Shown here: in pieces, positions 24,833-32,999 of the stretch
How the letters are laid out: every line of letters begins with the position of its first letter
Numbering within the stretch: the stretch's first letter is position 1
From: Dehalococcoidia bacterium
GTDB taxonomy: Bacteria; Chloroflexota; Dehalococcoidia; Bin125
Reading direction: 5' to 3'
Length of the DNA stretch: 64,000 nt
NCBI GenBank assembly: GCA_022825265.1
Contig: JAJDXE010000004.1
Span: 168,343 to 232,342 of the forward strand
The notes under the pieces: model-generated
The model's database searches: none
Seen by the model: only the letters and a program-made list of their open reading frames with translations
What the model was told of the DNA's origin: nothing
Translations under genes and position numbers: made by a program

Positions 24833-25864
24833 TCAGTCTTCGGCGCCACCAGGTTTGACGGCCAGGTAGTAGAACATCGGAGTAAACACACCGGCCACGC
24901 CACCGGCCACGAGCGCATCGGCTCCCGCGTTCAAGACAGTGCTGATCTCCCGAGAGCCCTCGGGAACGATTCGGATCTGTTCCCCGACTCGCAACGCCAT
25001 GTTCGTCAGTGCTCGCCCGATCGGGGTGCGGGGAATACTCGCCAGGCTGAGATCGCGACCCTGCAGCGCCCGATACCAGGGAGTTTCGGAGTCTGATTCG
25101 ACTGCAAGATCGCGGGCCTCCACGACTTCGAATCCGGCGGCGCGCAGTGCGGAGCTGACGTCCGAGGTATGCGCGATGTCAGGAAGTCCGTTGCCTTTCA
25201 TGATGTCTTGCTTGATCCGCACGTGCTCGGCGTTCCCTGGATCGAACGCATCGGTGAGGCACCACTCGTAGCCGGCGAATCCACCGCCGGGGCGGAGGAC
25301 GCGGAAGATTTCGCGGAACACCGCCGCTTTGTCGGGCGCGTGCGGCGTGGCCTCGATGTTGATTGCAGCGTCAAAGTGATCATCGTCTTCGGGAACATTC
25401 ATGTAGTCGCCGTGGATGAATCGGCAGAGTGACTGGATGTCCCTGGTGTGACGCTTGGCGCGTTCGATCTGGTACGCGTTCAGATTGATGCCGACAAAGC
25501 TCGCCCCGGTGTGACGGGCCAGATTGGCCATCGGCCCGCCGACGCCGCAGCCCACGTCCAGCACCTGCATGCCCGATCGCATGCCCAGCTGCTCGGCGAG
25601 GAAGTGCTCGTGCCTGAGCATGGAGGCGCTGAAGCTCTCGCCGCGGCGCCGCGGGGCGAAGTGAAATGACCGGCCCCAGCCGAACTCGTAGAAATCGGTG
25701 GCCAGGTTGTAGTAGTGGTTGACGACGGAGTGGTAGCGATCCTTGCGCTGCTCGACGCTGACATCGAACAGCCCCGAGTAGTCGTCGACGGCGGACTTGA
25801 TCTGCTCGGGGTCCAGGTCTCCGACCGAGCGACCGCTGGAGCGTTTGGCGAAGAGGCGGCTCAC
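24833..25864 (-). CDS. smt: sterol C-24 methyltransferase (SMT/ERG6-like)
   Basis: This 343-residue SAM-dependent methyltransferase closely follows yeast Erg6 and plant SMT1. It has YEFGWG (residues 59-64) in the sterol-binding region I, LDVGCGVGGP (102-111) as the SAM motif, IEATPHAP and YEWCLTDAFD as regions II and III, and the C-terminal PEGSREISTVLNAG, LVAGG and FTPMF. It adds a methyl at C-24 of a delta24 sterol. The start is GTG with GAGG 8 bases before. It is convergent with the fusion gene (34 bp between stops), on the opposite strand from the main operon, so it has its own promoter. Likeness to the eukaryotic enzymes is strong over the full length. Confidence 0.93.
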   Translation of the reverse strand: MSRLFAKRSSGRSVGDLDPEQIKSAVDDYSGLFDVSVEQRKDRYHSVVNHYYNLATDFYEFGWGRSFHFAPRRRGESFSASMLRHEHFLAEQLGMRSGMQVLDVGCGVGGPMANLARHTGASFVGINLNAYQIERAKRHTRDIQSLCRFIHGDYMNVPEDDDHFDAAINIEATPHAPDKAAVFREIFRVLRPGGGFAGYEWCLTDAFDPGNAEHVRIKQDIMKGNGLPDIAHTSDVSSALRAAGFEVVEARDLAVESDSETPWYRALQGRDLSLASIPRTPIGRALTNMALRVGEQIRIVPEGSREISTVLNAGADALVAGGVAGVFTPMFYYLAVKPGGAED

Positions 25865-26328
25865 CTGACGACCTCGGCCGGGAGTGTCAGAGGGATGACG
25901 GAGGCCGGCAACCGGCTGTTCCGTCCTTGATGTTGTGCGGCCATTGATTCGTTCATTGCTTGATCAGCTCGAATTCGTGTTTGGATTGCTCCCATGTTAA
26001 TCCACGTGATTCGAGGGATTTTTTTTGGTTCCTGGGGATCCTTCTCTGGATTTGCCGTCCTGGACTGGGCGAGCGTGGTTTTGGCAGTCCGAAGGTGTTC
26101 AGGTTTGTCCAGATTTGTCTGAGTTTCGCCAGATTTCTCTGGCTGAGTCCGGTTGAGTCCGGGTGAGTCTTGAGTTGTCCAGGAGCGTCTTGTTCGGCGT
26201 TGGTTGGTCATCTGGCGTCGGTTTGATCGATGCGCCCTCGGCAGGGCGTCATTGATTGTACCCGCACGGGCGTTCGTCGGTCGCGTCAGATAGGGACTCG
26301 GTATCGGAGGCGACAGTGTGGGATTGCG
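25865..26328. other. lower-GC gap with 10-bp periodic repeats
   Basis: This region of about 460 bases is visibly poorer in G+C than the genes around it and has a T8 run near 26018. From 26141 to 26170 three 10-base units of the form GGNTGAGTCY follow each other, and 26101-26140 has a looser 20-base periodicity. The minus strand is open for 116 codons up to the SMT start, but the reading is low-complexity (Thr, Lys, Pro) and I do not call it a gene. Part of it resembles the island at 44521-44610. It presumably contains the SMT promoter. Confidence 0.5.
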
Positions 26329-26457
26329 TTAGGAGGCCTGGGCGGCGGCGCGCTCAAGGTTGAGGGCGAGGAGGCGTTCGAGAATTTGCTCGTCGGTGAC
26401 GTCGGCGGGCCAGCCGTAGGCGGCGGCGAACTCGGCGGTGGAGAGGGTGGCGTCCAT
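26329..26457 (-). pseudogene. 42-codon ORF equal to the C-terminus of a restriction-modification methyltransferase
   Basis: The reading is 42 codons: MDATLSTAEFAAAYGWPADV followed by TDEQILERLLALNLERAA and a short end. AAYGWP-D-(L/V)-(S/T)-DE-x-I-L-x-R-LL-ALN-x-ERA is the usual carboxy end of large type IIG/Eco57I-like DNA methyltransferase-endonuclease proteins, as I remember them. The rest of such a gene is absent upstream, where the MFS gene sits. It is therefore most likely the stump of a deleted restriction-modification gene, although GGAGG lies 8 bases before its ATG and it could still be translated. Confidence 0.5.
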
Positions 26458-26530
26458 GAGCGAGGCCTCCAACGATCTCGGTTGGCAATGTAGCGCCAGC
26501 GGGCCTACTGGGAGTCATCGCAGTCCCGAG

Positions 26531-27799
26531 CTATGCGCGTTCAGTCGTGCTGGTGGCTGTTGCCTCGGCGAGCTCATTGCCGGGTCGGCCGCCGCGAAAC
26601 GCCAGCCAGAAGAGCAGCGCCGCCGCCAGCAGCAGCACAGCCGCGCCGCTGTAGAGCCCCTGCAGCGCCGCGAGGCTGGCGAATGAGAGGCCGATCAAGG
26701 GTCCAAGAGCGCTGCCCAGGTCGAGGAACGTGGCATAGGTACTGACGACGGCGTTGCGACGCTCCGGTGGGGCCAGATCCCCGGCTGTCGAGTGGAGCGT
26801 CACCGTCAGCGCCGTCGAGGCAACGAAGGCTGCCAGGACGGCCAGCAAGATCATCCAGATCGACTGGGTCAATGCGAGCGCAAGCAGTCCGGCCGCGCCG
26901 ACCGCAAAGCCGCCGCCAATCACCGGCACACGGCCGAAACGATCGGAGAGGTGTCCAAGGATCGGCGACAACGGCAACCACTGCGAACCAAGCAGCAAGC
27001 CGGTGGCGGTCGTCACGCCCAGCGCCATGCCGAGGATCGCGATCTGCTGGCCGAAGTGGGAGCTCAGATAGAAGCCGAGCGAGGCCGTGAGCAGCCCGGA
27101 GAAGACGAGACCGGTAATCAGGATTCCGCTGCAGGTGGCCAGCAAGCGCCGATCTCCCAGTACCTCGCGGAGGTTGCCGTCAGAAGGGCGCGTTTGCGTC
27201 GGCTGGGTGCTCGATGTCACACCGCGGCTTGAGGCGATCCAGGCGACGGCCGTCGCGGCCATCACTGCGGCGAAGAGCGTTAAGGTCAGCCGGTGTCCGA
27301 ATGCGTCGGTCAGGGCTGCTCCGACCAGGACACCGCCGACCGAGCCCATGCGCACGATCGCCTGGTAGGAACCCATGAGCAGCCCTCGATTGTCGTCGCT
27401 GGCCTCGGTCAAGACCGTCCAGAAGCCGCCGAGACGGAGCGCCGACCAGCACAATCCCCAGCCCATTCTCGCCACCAGGAGCACGGCGAAGGCGGTGGTC
27501 CAGCCGTAGCTCAGCGTGACCACGACGGACAGCACCAGCGCTCCGATGAACGGTCCGCGCTGGCCCAGCCGCTGAAAGACCACAGCGACGACGGAGTTCG
27601 TGACCAGACGCACGAGCCGGTTGGCCGAGAGCAGGATGCCGACGGCGGGGATCGAGAGAGCCCATGCATCAGGTTGAGCCGGCATGACGGCGTAGAGCAT
27701 CGAGTCGCCGAGCAGGGTGGCTCCGACGGCCAACGCGACCGCGATAACCGGAAGCGGGACGCCGCGCAAACCGCGCGTCTCAGTGGCGCGCTCGTCCAT
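26531..27799 (-). CDS. MFS transporter
   Basis: This 422-residue protein has twelve predicted membrane helices in two six-helix bundles. The second bundle has the MFS motif as GHLSDRFGRVPVIGGG between its helices, and the first half has the looser RLGQRGPF. No signal peptide is seen. It is likely a proton-driven exporter or importer of a small molecule; the sequence does not show which. It stands alone on the minus strand between the tRNA gene and the methyltransferase relic. A role in moving sterol intermediates is conceivable only from position. Confidence 0.85.
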   Translation of the reverse strand: MDERATETRGLRGVPLPVIAVALAVGATLLGDSMLYAVMPAQPDAWALSIPAVGILLSANRLVRLVTNSVVAVVFQRLGQRGPFIGALVLSVVVTLSYGWTTAFAVLLVARMGWGLCWSALRLGGFWTVLTEASDDNRGLLMGSYQAIVRMGSVGGVLVGAALTDAFGHRLTLTLFAAVMAATAVAWIASSRGVTSSTQPTQTRPSDGNLREVLGDRRLLATCSGILITGLVFSGLLTASLGFYLSSHFGQQIAILGMALGVTTATGLLLGSQWLPLSPILGHLSDRFGRVPVIGGGFAVGAAGLLALALTQSIWMILLAVLAAFVASTALTVTLHSTAGDLAPPERRNAVVSTYATFLDLGSALGPLIGLSFASLAALQGLYSGAAVLLLAAALLFWLAFRGGRPGNELAEATATSTTERA

Positions 27800-27893
27800 C
27801 GCCGCACGGTAACAGGCACGGTGGGCTCGTCTTACGCGTTAAGAATGGCGGAGAATCCAGGTTCAACGGAGTGGGTGGTAAACAGATGGGGGT

Positions 27894-27969
27894 TGGTGGA
27901 GCTGGGGGGACTCGAACCCCCGGCCTTTTGACTGCCAGTCAAACGCTCTCCCAGCTGAGCTACAGCCCC
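27894..27969 (-). tRNA. tRNA-Ala (anticodon GGC)
   Basis: A complete cloverleaf is readable on the minus strand: acceptor GGGGCTG pairing with CAGCTCC (one G-U), a normal D arm, anticodon stem TTTGA/TCAAA with loop CTGGCAG giving anticodon GGC, T arm GGGGG-TTCGAGT-CCCCC, discriminator A and an encoded CCA. It reads GCC alanine codons, which are very frequent here. It stands alone. Confidence 0.95.
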
Positions 27970-28197
27970 ACTCAACGCGCGCTCTCGCACGGATCACCAG
28001 CCTACGCCCGACCTCGACCTCGCGCTAGGACCGACTGTTCACCAATCCGCCAAAATCAACTGCCCAACACCTGACGAACCAGCGTCACTCGATTTACGCT
28101 GGGCTAACTGGGTTTGCGGGAACCGTTTGTCGTGATCACCGGTTGCTGCGTACATTGACCCAACTGGGCGTCGCGGGTGGCGCAAAAGGTAACGGCC

Positions 28198-29232
28198 ATG
28201 CTCGACCGGCTCCGGGACTTATGGGTCGAACGACCAGCGGTCGTCGCTGCGGCGGTGATCGCGCCGATCGCATTCGTGGTCACGCTCGTCGTGCTCTTTG
28301 TCGCGGTTGGCGGAAACGGCGCCGGTACTCAGCAGGAGCAGAGCGTCAGCCAGCAAGACCAGAGCGAACTGGACGCCCAGCAGCAAGCCACCTCACCAAC
28401 TCAGGAAGCGACGATCATCGTCGAGACCTCGGCCGACGACGATCAGAGCGTCGCTCAGGCCGACCAAGCAGCGTCCGACCAAGACGCACAGTCCGATCCC
28501 TCGCAGCAAGACGCAAGCCCGGCAGGCGATGCAGGCGATCACGAGGCTGCGCAATCCGATCAGCAGCAGGCCGGACAGCAGGCGGTGGCTGTGGTCACCG
28601 TGCCCGAGGAAGTCGCCGGCTTCACCGTCCAGCCGCTGGACGACGTCCTGAACGAACCGATCGATGAAGAGGCGCTGCGTCACGGCACCGACGGCATGGA
28701 AGGCGGCATCCTGCCAATCGACAACGGCGTCGTCGTTTCCAGCCGCGAAGAAGACCGCACAACCTGGGAACTGATCGTTCCCTCCGCCGGCCTCAAGAGC
28801 TCAATCGTCAAGGTCGGCCGCACGCACACCGGCGCCATGGGTTCTCCCGACAACCCCTACGTGATCGGCTGGCTCGACTCCAGCGCCGTACCCGGCGAAG
28901 ACGGAAACGCATTGCTCGCCGGACATCGCGACTTCGAGGACATCTCGGGCAACGTCGGCACTGGCGTCTGTTGGGAACTCGTCAACACGGTCGTCGGCGA
29001 TCAGATGATTATCCGCGACAACGAAAGCAACATCTACTACATCTACACCGTGACCGACGCCGCCACGGTCAATCCTCGAGACCCGGCTTCGGCGAAGTAC
29101 CTGAAGAACACCGATGAATCGATCATCACGCTGATCACATGCGAAGGGTCGTTCAACGCCGAGACGCACCAGTATTCACATCGCCGGGTCGTGGTCGGAG
29201 TGCTCGCAGCCGTGGCGTCCCCCGACGCCTAG
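28198..29232 (+). CDS. sortase family protein (first of two), Gln-rich linker
   Basis: This is a 344-residue protein with one N-terminal membrane helix (about residues 18-42), a linker of about 100 residues dominated by Gln, Ser, Asp and Ala, and a C-terminal sortase domain. The catalytic His is in LLAGHRDFED, the Cys in LITCEGSF, and the Arg in HRRVVVG, so the His-Cys-Arg triad is complete. Sortases join sorted proteins to the cell envelope or to each other by transpeptidation on the outer face of the membrane. A GTG at 28177 extends the frame, but AAGGT stands before the ATG at 28198. The second sortase begins 18 bp downstream. No LPxTG-type substrate gene is in the window. Confidence 0.88.
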   Translation: MLDRLRDLWVERPAVVAAAVIAPIAFVVTLVVLFVAVGGNGAGTQQEQSVSQQDQSELDAQQQATSPTQEATIIVETSADDDQSVAQADQAASDQDAQSDPSQQDASPAGDAGDHEAAQSDQQQAGQQAVAVVTVPEEVAGFTVQPLDDVLNEPIDEEALRHGTDGMEGGILPIDNGVVVSSREEDRTTWELIVPSAGLKSSIVKVGRTHTGAMGSPDNPYVIGWLDSSAVPGEDGNALLAGHRDFEDISGNVGTGVCWELVNTVVGDQMIIRDNESNIYYIYTVTDAATVNPRDPASAKYLKNTDESIITLITCEGSFNAETHQYSHRRVVVGVLAAVASPDA

Positions 29233-29250
29233 GATGCCGAGGCCAGGCGG

Positions 29251-30183
29251 ATGCGTCGAGACCTACGCGGATTCTCCAGTTGGTGCTACGACCTCCTCTG
29301 GTACCTCGCCGACCTCCGCTATCAGCAACCCAGGCTCTTCCTCGCGATCTTTGCTGCCTTCATCGCCCTCGTCGTCCTGATCCTGGTCCCCATCATCGGC
29401 ATCGGAGGCGGCGATACCCAGGTGTCCCGGTCACAGTGGACCGACCGATCGGATGCCGCCGGCGATTCCGAGCGCAGCGTCCGCTACGTCCCCTACAACG
29501 GACTCGCCCAATCCCAGGCCGAAGCCAACGCCGACGCCGACGCCTTGCCCGCCCTCCCCAGCGAGCCTGAGGTCGCCCTCCCTCGACTCTCCGCAGTGCT
29601 CAAGGAACGGATCAACGGCTCCGACCTGATCTACGGCTCCGACGGTTCCGAAGGCAGCATCCTCCCCTTAGACAACGGCGTGGTGCCTTCCAGCGGACCA
29701 CGATTCGACACGCACTGGGAGATCATCGTGCCCTCCGCCGGCATTCGAGCAGCCGTCGTCCAGGTCGGACTCACCCCCGACGGCGCGATGGGCTCCCCAG
29801 ACAACCCCTTCGTCGTCGGCTGGTTCAATCGCTCCGCCATCCCCGGCGAGCTCGGCAACGCCCTGCTCGGAGGCCACCGCGACTACCAGGATCGAGACGG
29901 CAACGTCGACGTCGGCGTCTGCTGGAAGCTCGACGAAACCCGCGTCGGCGACCAGCTCATCATGTTCGATCAGGGCGCCGAACGCTACTACGTCTACGAC
30001 ATCGTCGACATCGCCACAATCCGCCCCGACTCCCCCGAAGCCGTTAAGTACCTCAGTCAAACCCGTGAGTCCGTCGTCACCCTGATCACCTGCTCCGGCG
30101 ACTTCGACGAAGACACCAACAGCTACGAAGAAAGAATCGTCGTCGTCGCCCTGCTCAACGCCATCGCCGCCCCGGACACATAG
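29251..30183 (+). CDS. sortase family protein (second of two)
   Basis: This 310-residue sortase paralogue of the upstream gene has a cytosolic start MRRDLRGFSSWCYDLLWYL, a membrane helix at about residues 31-52, a shorter acidic/Ala linker, then the sortase domain with His in LLGGHRDYQD, Cys in LITCSGDF and Arg in YEERIVVVAL. The region SPDNP-x-V-x-GW is shared with its neighbour, showing tandem duplication. AGGCGG stands directly before the ATG. It is convergent with the formate dehydrogenase operon, 14 bp apart. The two sortases may differ in substrate or act in sequence. Confidence 0.88.
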   Translation: MRRDLRGFSSWCYDLLWYLADLRYQQPRLFLAIFAAFIALVVLILVPIIGIGGGDTQVSRSQWTDRSDAAGDSERSVRYVPYNGLAQSQAEANADADALPALPSEPEVALPRLSAVLKERINGSDLIYGSDGSEGSILPLDNGVVPSSGPRFDTHWEIIVPSAGIRAAVVQVGLTPDGAMGSPDNPFVVGWFNRSAIPGELGNALLGGHRDYQDRDGNVDVGVCWKLDETRVGDQLIMFDQGAERYYVYDIVDIATIRPDSPEAVKYLSQTRESVVTLITCSGDFDEDTNSYEERIVVVALLNAIAAPDT

Positions 30184-30197
30184 CCAGGCTGGGCTAT

Positions 30198-32999
30198 CTA
30201 CCAATACTGCCGACGCTTCCCGCGCTTCCCGCCCCGTTGGCCCGCCCCGCTGTGGCGCCACTCCGATGGCTCCGCCGCTCGTTCCACCGCGACAGCGCAG
30301 ACCTTGTACTCAGGAATCCGCGCCACCTCGTCATACACGTTGTTCGTCAACCAGTTCGCCGCCGAGTCGGCCAGCCGCACGAACGGCACAAAGATCGAAC
30401 CCTCAGCTACATCATCAGTAACAAAACTCACGCCTTCCAACCGACCCCGACGCGAAGCAACCCAGACCGCCTCGCCATCCACGATCTCCATCCGCGCCGC
30501 ATCATTGGGATGGATCGCCACACGCAGCTCCGGCCACGAGTCGACCAACCCCTCGACCCGCCGAGTGATCGTCCCGCCATGCCAGTGGTACAGCACGCGA
30601 CCGGTGTTGAGAATCAGCGGGTAGCGATCGTCGGGCGCCTCTTCCGACGGCGGGAGCTGCTTCACGGGAATGAACTTGCCCAGTCCGCGAGGAAACGATT
30701 CGTCATACAGACGTGGCGTTCCCGGATGGTCTGCGCTTGGGCATGGCCACTGGATTCCACCCTCGTGATCGAGCCTCTGATGCGAGAGCCCAGTCATGAT
30801 CGGAGTCAGCGAAGCGAGCTCGTCAAAGACCGAGGCTGCGGAACCGTGCTCGAATCCATACGACGACATGCCGAGTCGGCGAGCGGTGCGCCGCGCGACG
30901 TCCTGCACGATCTCCCAGTCGGCCCGTGATTGTCCAACGGGCGGGATCACCTGACGCACCCGCTGCACCCGACGCTCCGAGTTGGTGAATGTACCTTCCT
31001 TTTCGGCGAACGAGGCGGCCGGCAAGACCACGTCGGCCAGTTCCGCCGTCTCGTGCATGAAAATGTCCTGTACGACGAGGAAATCGAGTTTCGCAAATGC
31101 TTCATGAGCGTGGGCCAGATTGGGCTCCGTCAGGAGGGGATTCTCACCGACGACGTACATGCAGCGCACGCCGTCACCCGCGAGCATGCTCTCGACCATG
31201 TCGGTCGCTCGAAGGCCTTCGGTCGCCGGCAAGTCCGTCTCCCAGATGTCGTTGAACTTGTCCAAGACGTCCGGCGTGTAGCGCTGATATCCGGGCAACG
31301 CATCGGGGATGCAACCGGCGTCGCCCGCGCCCTGCACGTTGTTCTGTCCGCGCAAGGGCGAAACGCCGTTGCCGACTCGTCCGACCTGGCCGGTCAGCAG
31401 CGCCAGGTTCAGCAATGCAGTGGCGTTGGCGGTGCCGTTCGTGTGCTGCGTCACGCCCATGCCCCAGATCAGGCAGGAGCCGCCGGGATCCGAGTCGACG
31501 GGATTCGGTCGCGCGTACATGCGAGCTGCACGGATCAGTAACTCGGCTGGGACGCCAGAGAGTTCTTGAACCCGTTCCGGCGTGTACTCATCGAGGTCGG
31601 CCAGCCACTCATCGAATCCCTCGGTTCGTTCGGCGATGAATGGTCTGTCGGCCAGTCCTTCGTCAAGGATGACCCTGGCCATCCCATTCAACACGGCGAC
31701 GTCGGTGCCCGGGTACTGCTGCAACCAGAGCTCCGTGTGGTCGCAGAGTTCGATCCGTTTCGGATTGAGCACGATCACCGACGCCCCTCGGTCCACCGCA
31801 GTCCGCATCCGTGAGGCGGCGACCGGATGGTTCGAGGACGGATCGGCGCCCACAACGAACAGACAGTCTGCCGCCTCATAGTCGCTGTAGCTGTTCGAGG
31901 TCGCGCCGGATCCCAGCTGGGCCAGCATCGCCTCGACCGAGGGTGAGTGACAGAGCCGTGTGCAGTGGTCGACGTTGTTCGTGCCCATCACGGATCGCAC
32001 GAACTTTTGCAGGATGTAGTTGTCTTCGTTGGTCGCTTTGGCCGACGAGAATGCGCCGAACGCACCTCGATGCTCGGCAAACTTCTCCGCAACCAGGTCC
32101 AACGCTTCCTCCCATGAGGCCGGCTGCAGCCCCTCAGGTCCGCGAATCAGCGGCGTTGTCAGCCGATCCGAATGGTTGACGAACGCCGTCCCAAACCGTC
32201 CCTTGACGCAGAGCAGACCCTTGGACGAGAGGTTGTCCGGGTCGTCGTCGACATGGGTGAGGATGCCGTCTTCCGCGGTGATCTTGATCCCGCAGCCAAC
32301 GCCGCAGTACGGACAGACCGTCGAGACCGTCTTCGCCCCCGACGCTGCCCGCTTGGGCGTCAGCGCCTCGGTCGGACAGGCCGCCACGCACGATCCGCAC
32401 GATGTGCAGGTCGACTCTCCCAGCGGCTCGTCGCCGAACGAAGCGATGCGGGCGGCCTTACCCGCCCCTGCGATCCCGATCGCCCCGATGTGCTGACGAT
32501 CCGAGCAAGCCGACACGCAGCGCCCGCACAGAATGCAGTCGGTCGCGTCGAACTTGTAGAAGTGGTTGCTCTCGTCAACGTGCTCATTCGCCTGGACCAT
32601 CCACCGGTCGATGGCAGCCTCGTGCGACGCCGCATGATGCCGAAGCTCGGTCGTCGCGCCGCCGTTCGAGGGCGTTGCGTGCGCCGAGCTGTCCGTCATC
32701 GCCAGCGTCAGCTCAAGAATCCCCTTGCGCGCAGCCCTGGCCGTTTCTGAGTCGGTCAAAATCACCTGGCCGTCGGACACCGGAGTATGGCAAGCAGCCG
32801 GCAGTCCCCGCTGCCCGTCAATCTCCACCAGGCAGGTCCGGCAAGCACCCAGCGCCGGACCGTCGAGGTCCTTGCACAAATGCGGCAGATCAACCCCCGC
32901 CGCCAGCACAGCGTCAAGAATCGTCGAACCAGCAGGCACCTCAACGCTCTGCCCGTCGATCGTGACTTTGATCACCTGCGCGGTCGTCTCAGTCGTCAT
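30198..32999 (-). CDS. NAD-dependent formate dehydrogenase, molybdenum/tungsten alpha subunit
   Basis: This 933-residue subunit oxidises formate to CO2 at a bis-pterin Mo/W site. In order, it has an N-terminal [2Fe-2S] domain (Cys42, 53, 56, 70), a linker with a His/Cys cluster region, two [4Fe-4S] clusters in a ferredoxin domain (CILCGRCVSAC and CTSCGSCVAACP), the Mo-domain [4Fe-4S] (CPYCGVGCG), and the active-site block DHCTRLCHSPSV, where the metal ligand is Cys (TGT), not selenocysteine. The molybdopterin dinucleotide-binding domain fills the C-terminus. The frame is open upstream to 33182, but GGGAG 7 bases before the ATG at 32999 and homology decide the start. It overlaps the beta-subunit stop by 4 bp (ATGA). 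Confidence 0.92.
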   Translation of the reverse strand: MTTETTAQVIKVTIDGQSVEVPAGSTILDAVLAAGVDLPHLCKDLDGPALGACRTCLVEIDGQRGLPAACHTPVSDGQVILTDSETARAARKGILELTLAMTDSSAHATPSNGGATTELRHHAASHEAAIDRWMVQANEHVDESNHFYKFDATDCILCGRCVSACSDRQHIGAIGIAGAGKAARIASFGDEPLGESTCTSCGSCVAACPTEALTPKRAASGAKTVSTVCPYCGVGCGIKITAEDGILTHVDDDPDNLSSKGLLCVKGRFGTAFVNHSDRLTTPLIRGPEGLQPASWEEALDLVAEKFAEHRGAFGAFSSAKATNEDNYILQKFVRSVMGTNNVDHCTRLCHSPSVEAMLAQLGSGATSNSYSDYEAADCLFVVGADPSSNHPVAASRMRTAVDRGASVIVLNPKRIELCDHTELWLQQYPGTDVAVLNGMARVILDEGLADRPFIAERTEGFDEWLADLDEYTPERVQELSGVPAELLIRAARMYARPNPVDSDPGGSCLIWGMGVTQHTNGTANATALLNLALLTGQVGRVGNGVSPLRGQNNVQGAGDAGCIPDALPGYQRYTPDVLDKFNDIWETDLPATEGLRATDMVESMLAGDGVRCMYVVGENPLLTEPNLAHAHEAFAKLDFLVVQDIFMHETAELADVVLPAASFAEKEGTFTNSERRVQRVRQVIPPVGQSRADWEIVQDVARRTARRLGMSSYGFEHGSAASVFDELASLTPIMTGLSHQRLDHEGGIQWPCPSADHPGTPRLYDESFPRGLGKFIPVKQLPPSEEAPDDRYPLILNTGRVLYHWHGGTITRRVEGLVDSWPELRVAIHPNDAARMEIVDGEAVWVASRRGRLEGVSFVTDDVAEGSIFVPFVRLADSAANWLTNNVYDEVARIPEYKVCAVAVERAAEPSEWRHSGAGQRGGKRGKRRQYW

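Noticed and set aside
25861..26211. A 116-codon minus-strand ORF whose stop overlaps the SMT start by 4 bp (GTGA).
   Set aside because: Low-complexity Thr/Lys/Pro/Gln reading over a repeat-bearing, lower-GC stretch with no family likeness; the overlap is probably accidental.
27894..27969. tRNA-Ala as a phage or island integration site with a duplicated 3' end.
   Set aside because: I found no second copy of the tRNA 3' segment and no integrase in the window.
31900..31990. Possible selenocysteine in the formate dehydrogenase active site.
   Set aside because: The codon at the metal-ligand position in CTRLCHSPSV is TGT (Cys), so this enzyme is a Cys-type formate dehydrogenase.
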